Part shown: one piece after another, positions 1 through 5,501 of the stretch
Layout: each line of letters begins with the position of its first letter
Position numbering within the stretch: position 1 is the first letter of the stretch
From: Trichodesmium sp. MAG_R04
GTDB taxonomy: Bacteria; Cyanobacteriota; Cyanobacteriia; Cyanobacteriales; Microcoleaceae
Direction: 5' to 3'
Assembly (NCBI GenBank): GCA_023356515.1
Contig: JAKQYG010000102.1
Span: 1-10,638 of the forward strand
DNA length: 10,638 bases
Program-made: the position numbers and the translations under genes
Notes under the pieces: generated by a model
Seen by the model: only the letters and a program-made list of their open reading frames with translations
Told to the model about the DNA's origin: nothing
Databases searched by the model: none

Positions 1-120
1 AAAATGCCGATAGCTTATCGGTGAACGCCTGTGGACTTGAAGGTGCCGTCTCCCTTGGTTGAAGCAGGAATTGAACAGCAAGCCTGTCTAGGTTTGTATA
101 GGTTTCATGAAGCAGAATAA
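1..120 (+). pseudogene. 3' remnant of an IS200/IS605-type tnpB, frameshifted
   Basis: The gene enters from outside the window. Reading frame 3 from base 3 gives NADSLSVNACGLEGAVSL, which resembles the C-terminal tail of cyanobacterial TnpB/OrfB proteins (RNA-guided nucleases of IS200/IS605 elements). That frame hits a TGA at 60-62. Frame 1 then continues as VEAGIEQQACLGLYRFHEAE and stops at 118-120. Treating one G at 57-58 as extra joins the two pieces into one smooth tail, so this is most simply a single-base insertion in a dead tnpB. The family call rests on recalled resemblance of this tail and on the hairpin-rich downstream sequence. The catalytic RuvC and zinc-finger parts lie outside the window and cannot be judged. 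Confidence 0.55.
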
Positions 121-135
121 ATTATTGTCTATATT

Positions 136-155
136 GCGGTATTCTGATATCCCGC
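136..155 (+). repeat. Hairpin just 3' of the tnpB remnant
   Basis: GCGG-TAT (136-142) pairs with ATA (147-149) and CCGC (152-155), with a TCTG loop and a two-base bulge. It begins 15 bases after the tnpB stop codon, where IS200/IS605 elements normally carry their right-end hairpin. A terminator role is less likely because no T-run follows. Confidence 0.35.
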
Positions 156-219
156 AGGTCAAATGCAGGCAAAAGTATAAAATATAGGGCCAGTCCTTAT
201 ATTGCTCCCTTGTCCGGTT

Positions 220-460
220 TGACATCCTCCCAGGCCTGAAGGCACGGGGATAACTACCAAGCCTTAGCCCCTCGGCGGGTTGACACTTCACGGGCTGCTG
301 CTACTTTGGCAGTAGTCTGGCTGCTGTCCTCAATGTCCGTTTTTTGTCTCGGTATGCCCACCCGCGACTAATATATTTCTTGTGAACTAAAAAGCAAGAA
401 GGACTAAGCCAGTGAAAAAAATCAACTAAGAAGTCGCCCGCTTATGGGCGAGGCTTTAAA
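220..460 (-). mobile_element. Probable internally deleted tnpB-type element, minus strand
   Basis: Read on the minus strand, the block begins near a hairpin with a perfect 6-bp stem (TCGCCC 434-439, GGGCGA 446-451). It contains a 37-codon open stretch (367 to 257, ending in TAG at 256-254). It ends at an imperfect hairpin (TCCC 228-231 with GGGA 247-250, inner GCC/TGAA/GGC 234-243) followed by GGATGTCAAACC. Hairpins of the form 'catcctccc...gggga' directly after tnpB stop codons are, as I recall, common in cyanobacterial IS200/IS605-type elements. The open stretch reads from SRVGIPRQKTDIEDSSQ to RRGAKAW and may be a tnpB tail. At about 240 bp the element has no transposase and would be a non-autonomous derivative. 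Its ends are not exactly defined. Confidence 0.4.
434..451. repeat. Perfect 6-bp stem-loop
   Basis: TCGCCC, loop GCTTAT, GGGCGA. It is GC-rich in an AT-rich setting, probably the subterminal hairpin of the mobile-element remnant at 220-460. On the + strand it is followed by GGCTTTAAAC and, further on, a short T-run, so a terminator role is possible. Confidence 0.45.
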
Positions 461-641
461 CTCAATTTTTTGGTAAGTTGCCTTTTTAAATAAATTTAGG
501 TGAAAATTGGCTTTCCTTTTTAAGGCATAAGAAAAAAGCTATCTTTCCAAGTCAATTATCAGGAAATAAAAATGGAAAGTAACTCTAGTAGAGCGATGCT
601 TTTAATCCAATTTCATGAAAACATAAAAAATATTTAAAAGG

Positions 642-672
642 TTGACAAAAATATAGTAACCTATGTTAAAAT
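642..672 (+). promoter_or_regulatory. Putative promoter of the decayed tRNA copy
   Basis: TTGACA (642-647) is a consensus -35 box. A TATGTTAAAAT stretch (662-672) follows, from which GTTAAA (17-bp spacer) or TAAAAT (19-bp spacer) could serve as -10. The same arrangement precedes the second tRNA copy, supporting it as the ancestral promoter. Confidence 0.45.
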
Positions 673-689
673 AGTTAACGCTTGTGCTA

Positions 690-761
690 GGCTCAGTAGA
701 GCAGTGGTTAGAGATGGAACTCATAAGCCCAAGGTCGCAGGTTCAAATCCAGCCTGAGCCA
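690..761 (+). pseudogene. Pseudo-tRNA (CAT anticodon), decayed copy
   Basis: 72 bases aligned to the intact tRNA at 1043-1115. The acceptor stem (GGCTCAG/CTGAGCC), the anticodon loop CTCATAA and the T loop TTCAAAT are unchanged. The 5' D-stem strand GCTC has become GAGC and can no longer pair with its partner. One C is lost at the end of the 3' D strand. The 5' anticodon-stem strand GGGGA has become TGGAA, and the T stem CCCGC has become CCAGC. The D arm cannot form and the anticodon stem is weak, so a functional tRNA is unlikely. It may still be transcribed, because the upstream promoter-like boxes are kept. Confidence 0.75.
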
Positions 762-804
762 TAAGTGTTATAAGTGTTTAAATACCCTAGTAGGTATGTC
801 CCAT

Positions 805-822
805 ACTCTTCCGAAGGAGAGC
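805..822 (+). repeat. Conserved hairpin downstream of tRNA, copy 1
   Basis: CTCTTC (806-811) pairs with GGAGAG (816-821) around the loop CGAA; one pair is T-G. The equivalent hairpin at 1241-1258 differs in one loop base and in the terminal pair, while most of the surrounding sequence has diverged. No T-run follows, so it is not a classic terminator. Confidence 0.5.
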
Positions 823-860
823 CTCAGGGCTAAACATAGGACATGATGTAATTGGTTCAT

Positions 861-874
861 CCTAATTAATTAGG
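861..874. repeat. 14-bp perfect palindrome
   Basis: CCTAATTAATTAGG reads identically on both strands. In the second duplication unit (1296-1309) the right end is changed to TATC, so the symmetry is not conserved. Confidence 0.5.
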
Positions 875-993
875 AATACTTCCTGAGTTATTGACTCCTA
901 TGATTTTATTTTTACTTTTGGCTTTTGGCATTTTTCTTTATGTTATGTACTGTAGTACAGATTTCATAAAAACATCAAGAATCCTTATAAAGG

Positions 994-1023
994 TTGACGA
1001 AAATTAGTAATCCATGTTAAACT
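994..1023 (+). promoter_or_regulatory. Putative promoter of the intact tRNA
   Basis: TTGACG (994-999) is one base from the -35 consensus. CATGTTAAACT follows, giving a candidate -10 at GTTAAA (1016-1021, 16-bp spacer) or TAAACT (1018-1023, 18-bp spacer). Transcription would begin just ahead of the tRNA at 1043. The same boxes stand upstream of the duplicated copy. Confidence 0.5.
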
Positions 1024-1042
1024 AACTTAATAGTTTTAACTA

Positions 1043-1115
1043 GGCTCAGTAGCTCAGTGGTTAGAGCAGGGGACTCATAAGCCCAAGGTCGCAGGTTCAA
1101 ATCCCGCCTGAGCCA
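1043..1115 (+). tRNA. tRNA with CAT anticodon (Met, or lysidine-type Ile2)
   Basis: A 73-base cloverleaf. Acceptor stem GGCTCAG/CTGAGCC is perfect with discriminator A. D arm is GCTC-AGTGGTTA-GAGC. The anticodon loop is CTCATAA with anticodon CAT. The T arm is GCAGG-TTCAAAT-CCCGC, with an A-C opposition also found in E. coli elongator tRNA-Met. The anticodon stem GGGGA/GCCCA has three solid G-C pairs and mismatches at both ends. CCA is not encoded. The G1-C72 pair argues against an initiator tRNA. Met and the tRNA-Ile whose C34 is modified to lysidine share this anticodon, and this sequence resembles both, so the identity is left open. Confidence 0.9.
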
Positions 1116-1240
1116 TGAGTGTTTAAATCTGCTGGTGGTATAGTTATTCCGGATAAGAATGGGATACTTTTTTAGCTAAAACCCTTTCACAGCAACAAAA
1201 TCTTGTCTCAGTCTAAATCAGAATGACTATATATTGCTAC

Positions 1241-1258
1241 GCTCTTCCTAAGGAGAGC
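1241..1258 (+). repeat. Conserved hairpin downstream of tRNA, copy 2
   Basis: GCTCTTC (1241-1247) pairs with GGAGAGC (1252-1258) around CTAA, seven pairs including one T-G. It is the counterpart of the hairpin at 805-822. It may be a processing or stability element of the tRNA transcript, but its function is unknown. Confidence 0.5.
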
Positions 1259-1401
1259 ATCGGGGTGAAAGCCAGCTGCTATTTGCTTGGTTGGTCCTAA
1301 TTAATTATCAATATTTTCTGAGTCCTTGGCTCCTATAATTTTCTTCGATTTTCTTCTTACTTTTGGCTTTTGCCCTGTGTCTTTACGTTGCATACTGTAG
1401 T

Positions 1402-1624
1402 TCCGAATATAGGTTAAATTAGAGGTTAAGAATTCAGGAGCCACAAGAAATCAAAATTATAGAGGAGGCAATAGTAAGGATTATCCCTTGATTTTTCTGT
1501 CATAGTTGGTCTTAAATCCTAACTTTGTGAGCCTAAGCAACCGAAAAAATAGTTATTTTCACTGTCTCAATAAAGCTAACACCTTTATATATCGATAGTT
1601 TACTAATTAGTTAGCAAAGCATAA
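1402..1624. other. Intergenic, no gene recognised
   Basis: No convincing reading frame or RNA gene. It holds a perfect 10-bp palindrome ACTAATTAGT (1602-1611) and a wider GCTAAC/GTTAGC pair (1575-1580, 1610-1615), immediately 3' of the minus-strand gene that ends at 1625. These could form a weak hairpin in that gene's 3' untranslated region, but no T-run supports a terminator. Confidence 0.4.
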
Positions 1625-2224
1625 TTAGTCTTCACTAATAACCAAACAATCATTGTTAACTTTAGATAGCATGTTTGAAAATGCTGGCGTATAATCCCCA
1701 TTTTTATTAACTATTCTTCTTAGGGTATATCCACCAGAAGAGGAAAATCCAAATAACATATTCTTTCTGTACCAAATATCTCCATTGGGAGTATTCTCAT
1801 CTTGTACTATTAAGAAATTGGCCAGAATTTCTGGTACCTTAAATCCTAATAATATGGGTATAATATGAGCTGATTTTAAAGTTTCATCATCAAAATGAAA
1901 CTCGTAAGTTACACGAAAAAGCTTCACCAAATAAATTAACAAACGTCCCGCAATAGAATCATGAAATGTCCACTGTATGGGAGCAAAAACCTGAAGCAAC
2001 AAAGTTAAATTTTTAGCGTCCCATTGTGAGTTATACATAGTTATACAATCATCAGGAAGAGGGTTTCCATCCATAAAGAATAATCCCTGAAGGACTTCAG
2101 GTAAATCCTTAGATTCTTCCCCTGTCATCCATGTTGCAATATTACTAAGTTGTTGTTGTTTAATTACCATAGCTGAGTTTTGAATAAAAGACATTAGAAA
2201 AAAATTATTAAAGGATTTCTCCAT
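1625..2224 (-). CDS. Hypothetical protein, 199 aa
   Basis: I do not recognise the family. The frame is open for 199 residues, starts MEKSFNNFFLMSFIQNS and ends CLVISED. A TGA lies two codons before the ATG, so the start cannot be further upstream; Met11 (MSFIQ) is a possible shorter start, and neither has a clear Shine-Dalgarno. There is no signal peptide and no convincing membrane helix. The protein looks soluble and acidic, with several Trp and aromatic clusters (NSQWDAKN, IQWTFHDS, DIWYRKN), a GSS-type turn (FGFSSSGGYTLRR, about residues 154-166) and no obvious cysteine or metal motif. A real gene is supported by its length, globular composition and lack of low complexity. It stands alone, flanked by the tRNA duplication and convergent to nothing. 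Confidence 0.7.
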   Translation of the reverse strand: MEKSFNNFFLMSFIQNSAMVIKQQQLSNIATWMTGEESKDLPEVLQGLFFMDGNPLPDDCITMYNSQWDAKNLTLLLQVFAPIQWTFHDSIAGRLLIYLVKLFRVTYEFHFDDETLKSAHIIPILLGFKVPEILANFLIVQDENTPNGDIWYRKNMLFGFSSSGGYTLRRIVNKNGDYTPAFSNMLSKVNNDCLVISED

Positions 2225-2450
2225 TTGTCAAGATAGATTAATCTTGTTTATCTCCCCTCTCTTCTTAGGCTATTAGGTATAGATATTCCCGACCCATAGC
2301 TATAGCTTATTAGATGAAGACTTTTAAGAATTAGTATGAAGTTGAGTTTAGGAAAATATAAACCTAGCTAAAACCGTTAGTCTGAAAGTCATGATAAGTT
2401 TTGAAAATTGGTTCAATAACAATATACAAAATTAGCTTAAACAGTAAGTG

Positions 2451-2459
2451 TGCTAGAAT
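2451..2459 (+). promoter_or_regulatory. Candidate extended -10 for peroxiredoxin gene
   Basis: TG-C-TAGAAT matches the extended -10 pattern TGnTATAAT with one change. No good -35 stands upstream, as is usual for extended -10 promoters. It would give a leader of about 100 bases. An inverted repeat overlapping the box could be an operator, which is inference only. Confidence 0.3.
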
Positions 2460-2554
2460 AGTATTTATTCTTTTACTGTTTCGGCTATCCTAGAATGGTT
2501 ATAGCAAATCTAAGCTTTTACAATAGTAAAAAAAATTATTAACTCATTTTAATT

Positions 2555-2560
2555 AAGGAG
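2555..2560 (+). promoter_or_regulatory. Shine-Dalgarno of the peroxiredoxin gene
   Basis: AAGGAG, nine bases before the ATG at 2570. It is the clearest ribosome binding site in the window, suggesting a strongly translated gene. Confidence 0.7.
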
Positions 2561-2569
2561 AAGTAAATC

Positions 2570-3169
2570 ATGGCAGACGAATGCCTGCGTGTGGGCCAAA
2601 AAGCCCCAGATTTTACAGCTACAGCTGTAGTTGATCAGGAATTCGAGACAATTAAACTGTCTGATTATCGTGGTAAGTATTTGGTCTTGTTCTTCTATCC
2701 CCTGGATTTTACTTTTGTTTGTCCAACAGAAATTACGGCTTTTAGCGATCGCTACAAAGATTTTGAGTTACTTGAGACTGAAATTTTGGGAGTTTCAGTG
2801 GACAGTGAATTTTCACATCTAGCTTGGATTCAAACAGATCGTAAGTCTGGGGGTATTGGAGATCTTAATTATCCCCTATTATCTGATATTAAGAAAGAAA
2901 TTAGTGTGGCCTACAATGTTCTAGATCCAGAGGCTGGTATTGCTCTGCGGGGGCTATTTATTATTGATAAAGAAGGTATTGTCCAGCACGCAACTATAAA
3001 CAATTTTGCTTTTGGTCGCAATGTGGATGAAACTATTCGCACTCTACAAGCTATTCAATATGTACAGATTCACTCAGATGAGGTTTGTCCTGTGGGTTGG
3101 AAACCAGGAGATAAAACTATGAATCCCGATCCAATTAGGTCTAAAGAATTTTTTGCTACTGTTAAATAA
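2570..3169 (+). CDS. Typical 2-Cys peroxiredoxin (AhpC/TSA family)
   Basis: Reduces hydrogen peroxide and organic peroxides in the cytosol, using thioredoxin-type donors. The thioredoxin fold carries the active-site string PLDFTFVCPTE with peroxidatic Cys51 and Thr48, the conserved Arg127 (LRGLF), and the resolving Cys173 in EVCPVGW near the C-terminus, which marks the typical two-cysteine dimer class. The 199-aa length is normal. The sensitivity motif GGLG appears as GGIG (94-97), and the C-terminal YF motif as FF (194-195), so it is probably of the overoxidation-sensitive kind with slight changes. Start ATG is fixed by the AAGGAG site. The next gene, 158 bp downstream on the same strand, is also of the thioredoxin-fold peroxidase superfamily. 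Confidence 0.95.
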   Translation: MADECLRVGQKAPDFTATAVVDQEFETIKLSDYRGKYLVLFFYPLDFTFVCPTEITAFSDRYKDFELLETEILGVSVDSEFSHLAWIQTDRKSGGIGDLNYPLLSDIKKEISVAYNVLDPEAGIALRGLFIIDKEGIVQHATINNFAFGRNVDETIRTLQAIQYVQIHSDEVCPVGWKPGDKTMNPDPIRSKEFFATVK

Positions 3170-3327
3170 ATGGTTTTATCTACCGGAGAAAGTACTTGAT
3201 GATTTCCATAAATCTTTACTTCAACACTGTAGCTGAGATTGTTATACTCAATGTTTTGGAGTTGTTAATTGGAAATATATTTTAATAAATTAAAGTTTGA
3301 AATCTTAATTTTGAATTAATTTAGATT

Positions 3328-3867
3328 ATGCTAACTTCTTATGACTTTAGGGATTTACTAAGTCAACGTTTTTTTCAAAATTTATTACCTATTCCAGCCA
3401 TTTATGATTTGGATAATGGTAAAAGAACGCCAGATTTTGAATTACCGGATATTACCAATGGTAAGTTAGTTCGATTATCCAATTATTGGGGAGTAACTCC
3501 TGTCATAATTGCCTTAACTCGTATTTTTACTGAAAAGCATTATTGCCCATTTTGTTTTCCTCATATTTTAGCTTTAAATAACAATTATGAAAGGTTCTTA
3601 GAGCGAGGAGTAGAAGTATTAATGATTACTAGTACCGATGAGGAGCAAAGTAAGATTATTGTAAGTGATTTAGGTTTAAAAATGCCACTACTTAGTGACT
3701 CTAGCTGTCAAGTGTTTAAAAATTACAAGGTTGGTCAAGCTCTAGGGGCACCTTTATCAGGGCAGTTTGTATTGGATAAACAGGGTAGACTTTGCTATAA
3801 GCATTTGTTTTCTTTTCTAGATTATAATGCCACTATTGAGGATTTGTTGAGTATTTTAGATAATTAG
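3328..3867 (+). CDS. Peroxiredoxin-like (AhpC/TSA superfamily) protein with CPFC motif
   Basis: 179 residues with an AhpC/TSA-type layout: a start-of-fold segment RTPDFELPDITNGK (33-46), a strand PVIIALTR (58-65), then HYCPFCFPH (71-79) where the peroxidatic cysteine normally sits, and a LLSDSSCQVFKNYKVG segment (121-136) typical of the family. Cys73 and Cys76 form a CxxC pair, as in the Prx-like2 group and thioredoxins, so it may act as an atypical peroxiredoxin or thiol oxidoreductase. The usual TxxC arrangement is absent. It follows the 2-Cys peroxiredoxin by 158 bp with no clear Shine-Dalgarno. Its TAG stop (3865-3867) overlaps the end of an inverted-repeat element, so the original C-terminus may have differed. 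Substrate unknown. Confidence 0.75.
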   Translation: MLTSYDFRDLLSQRFFQNLLPIPAIYDLDNGKRTPDFELPDITNGKLVRLSNYWGVTPVIIALTRIFTEKHYCPFCFPHILALNNNYERFLERGVEVLMITSTDEEQSKIIVSDLGLKMPLLSDSSCQVFKNYKVGQALGAPLSGQFVLDKQGRLCYKHLFSFLDYNATIEDLLSILDN

Positions 3868-4062
3868 GGCTTGCTGATTAAATAGGAAAGCATTGACACA
3901 TAAAGGCCCGATACCTTTTTGATCGAAAAAACCGCCTAGTTTTCGGTCCTTCCAACTAAAACATTCAGTGTTTTTGGCGGTCCCGTGGGATAAAAATCAA
4001 AGGAAAAATAGACATGACTACCTACTCTGCGGCTTCTTAAAAAGACTTTTTCAGCAGACCCT
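3866..4062. mobile_element. 197-bp MITE-like element
   Basis: Terminal inverted repeats AGGGCTTGCTGA (3866-3877) and TCAGCAGACCCT (4051-4062) match at 10 of 12 positions. The right end continues inward as AAAGACTTTT. It contains no reading frame of note, so it is non-autonomous. An internal pair ACCGCC/GGCGGT (3931-3936, 3976-3981) could form a stem. A clean target duplication is not seen; flanks GATAATT and GATTATA are only similar. The transposase family that would move it is not determined here. Confidence 0.6.
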
Positions 4063-4102
4063 GATTATAGGGCTTTCCATTATTATGGGGATTTAGTATT
4101 AC

Positions 4103-4204
4103 ATATAGCAACCCTATTTTTTTATGTCAAATTTTTGATAGGTGTGACTTTCAAAGTTGAGTTCTAGTTTTTGAATTGTTACAACCTATTTAGGATTGCT
4201 ATAT
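4103..4204. mobile_element. 102-bp MITE-like element, copy A
   Basis: Terminal repeats ATATAGCAACCCTA (4103-4116) and TAGGATTGCTATAT (4191-4204) differ at one position. Bases 4168-4202 match 8393-8427 at 34 of 35 positions, which shows a dispersed family. It lies 21 bp from the 3' end of ubiA and may form the 3' hairpin of that transcript. Confidence 0.7.
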
Positions 4205-4224
4205 AGTAATTTTGTGATTTTTGT

Positions 4225-5118
4225 TCAAAATATTAAACCTGTAATCATGCCAGCTAATAAGATAAAACCAATCCAAACATTTTGTCTAAATATCTGAGCA
4301 TAAGGTTTCAAAATATCTTCTTGTCCTAATTTTTTATATTGAATAAACCAAAAAACCGTAGCAATTCCAAGGGTTATCCAAAAGCCAATATGTAGTTCCA
4401 TTTTTATTCCTAATAACCCTAATAAAATAGCAGTTAAAAGGAAAAATATACCCACAGCATTAGTAGTATATTTACCAAAAAATAGAGCACTAGAATTAAT
4501 GCCTAAACGTTGATCATCCTCACGATCACTCATCGCATATACTGTATCAAAACCCAATGTCCAAAAAATAGTTGCACTCCACAATATCCAAGTTGCAATA
4601 TCTAATTTAGCCGCAGCAGCACTCCAACTAATTAAAACGGCAAAACCCCAAGCAATAGATAATACTAACTGGGGTACTGGAAAAAATCGCTTTGCTAAAG
4701 GATAACAAATAATTACTGGCACTGCTACTACAGATAGCCAAAAACTTAGGGGGTTGAGATATAGGGCTATAACTCCAGCGCAAGCAAAGGCAATAATAGC
4801 AATAACAATACCTGTTTGAATGGTTAGAGTGCGAGAAGTAAGGGGGCGATCGCGAGTTCTCTCTACTTCTGAGTCAATATCCCGGTCCCACAAATCATTA
4901 ATTACACAACCAGCAGCACTAGTAGCAAAAGTTCCTACTACTATTACTCCGACTAATGGTATGGGTGGCATAGCATGGGTAGCTAAAAAAACAGCCCACA
5001 AGGCAGGAATCATTAAAATAAAACGCCCAGCAGGTTTATCCCATCTTAGAAGTCTGATGACTTTCGTCAAGGTTGATTCTGTCTGAGGTTTAGCAGTTTG
5101 GGTCATTTTATTCATCAT
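4225..5118 (-). CDS. ubiA: 4-hydroxybenzoate polyprenyl (solanesyl) transferase
   Basis: Membrane UbiA-family enzyme that joins a long polyprenyl chain to 4-hydroxybenzoate; in cyanobacteria this is a step of plastoquinone synthesis. Both Asp-rich, Mg-diphosphate binding motifs are present: NDLWDRDID (74-82) followed by ERTRDRPLTSR, and DTVYAMSDREDD (191-202). The sequence RWDKPAGRFILMIPALWA (25-42) is typical of the family's first helix. About eight or nine membrane helices fit the usual fold, and 297 aa is normal. The start is uncertain: ATGs occur at residues 1, 2 and 5. MTQTAK (residue 5, ATG at 5106-5104) is attractive because the first ATG lies inside the end of an inverted-repeat element. 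No Shine-Dalgarno is visible for any of them. It is divergent from ppx. Confidence 0.92.
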   Translation of the reverse strand: MMNKMTQTAKPQTESTLTKVIRLLRWDKPAGRFILMIPALWAVFLATHAMPPIPLVGVIVVGTFATSAAGCVINDLWDRDIDSEVERTRDRPLTSRTLTIQTGIVIAIIAFACAGVIALYLNPLSFWLSVVAVPVIICYPLAKRFFPVPQLVLSIAWGFAVLISWSAAAAKLDIATWILWSATIFWTLGFDTVYAMSDREDDQRLGINSSALFFGKYTTNAVGIFFLLTAILLGLLGIKMELHIGFWITLGIATVFWFIQYKKLGQEDILKPYAQIFRQNVWIGFILLAGMITGLIF

Positions 5119-5204
5119 ACCAAATCCAATTTAGAAAAGCTGATTATAAATATCTATAATTATGCCTTAAGCTATAATCAGCCTATAATAACTCGATTTG
5201 GTAT
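5117..5204. repeat. 88-bp inverted-repeat element overlapping the ubiA start
   Basis: ATACCAAATC (5117-5126) and GATTTGGTAT (5195-5204) are perfect inverted copies. A second perfect pair, GCTGATTATA (5139-5148) and TATAATCAGC (5173-5182), lies inside, separated by equal 12-base spacers on both arms. This makes a long two-stem hairpin with a 24-base loop. No coding capacity. The outer arm covers two bases of the first possible ubiA ATG, so the hairpin would sit in the 5' leader of that mRNA. It resembles a miniature transposable element. Confidence 0.7.
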
Positions 5205-5501
5205 CGGTTATTATTTATCATTACTGACCTCTGAGACCAGTGCATAAACTTGATATCTTAATTTTTAGGAGACAAGAAGGCCGCACTATAGAAGCTTGAA
5301 GGTTGATATTTGTATCTCATATACTTTGGAATCTTTTGTTAAGATTTGAAATTATTTTCTTATTTTTTTTTTGATTTATTACCTTAACGAATGATTATTT
5401 GTCAATAGTAAAAGTCCATTTTATTAATTTTTTTTAGTAATTAAACAGATGACATTATTTAATCTAAAATTAAACAAACTTGTAATTTAGTATACATTTA
5501 T
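5205..5501. other. Divergent intergenic region between ubiA and ppx
   Basis: AT-rich, with runs of T (5360-5370, 5428-5436). It contains an isolated TAGGAGA (5267-5273) not followed by a reading frame, and a single CTTAACGA box at 5383-5390. No tandem regulatory boxes are seen. Promoters for ubiA and ppx should lie here or within the neighbouring inverted-repeat element, but I cannot place them with confidence. Confidence 0.4.

Larger units (their letters stand above)
611..1401. repeat. Diverged tandem duplication carrying a CAU tRNA
   Basis: Unit 1 (about 611-956) and unit 2 (about 962-1401) share, in the same order: TTTCAT(G/A)AAAACAT; GGTTGAC plus a (C)ATGTTAAA box; the tRNA; GTGTTTAAAT; CTCTTCC(N)AAGGAGAG; CCTAATTAATTA; CTGAGT..TTG.CTCCTAT; TTTTACTTTTGGCTTTTG or close variants; and TACTGTAGT. 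Unit 2 is longer by about 95 bp, mostly in one block between roughly 1140 and 1240. Divergence is high outside the tRNA, so the duplication is old or the flanks evolve fast. There is no protein gene in it. Unit 1 also has a 9-bp tandem repeat (ATAAGTGTT twice, 761-778). Confidence 0.85.
2225..2569. other. Divergent intergenic region ahead of peroxiredoxin
   Basis: 345 bp between two divergent start codons, with no RNA gene or reading frame recognised. It should hold promoters for both. The best candidate is an extended -10, TGCTAGAAT (2451-2459), on the peroxiredoxin side. A 6-bp inverted repeat (AGAATA 2455-2460, TATTCT 2466-2471) overlaps it. No repeat element seen elsewhere in the window is present here. 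Confidence 0.4.

Noticed and set aside
88..291. 67-codon minus-strand open frame beginning MKCQPAEGLRLG
   Set aside because: It crosses the hairpins and the gap between two transposon remnants. The alternative minus frame ending at 254 better fits a tnpB tail, so this is probably a chance frame.
4820..5086. Plus-strand 88-codon frame opposite ubiA
   Set aside because: It is antisense to the conserved Asp-motif region of ubiA, basic and low complexity, with no ribosome site.
5383..5390. CTTAACGA as a Pho box upstream of ppx
   Set aside because: Cyanobacterial Pho boxes are tandem repeats of about 8 bp; only one unit is present.
5491..5496. TATACA -10 giving a leaderless ppx transcript
   Set aside because: It is five bases before the ATG and has no matching -35 at the right distance; any AT-rich region offers such matches.
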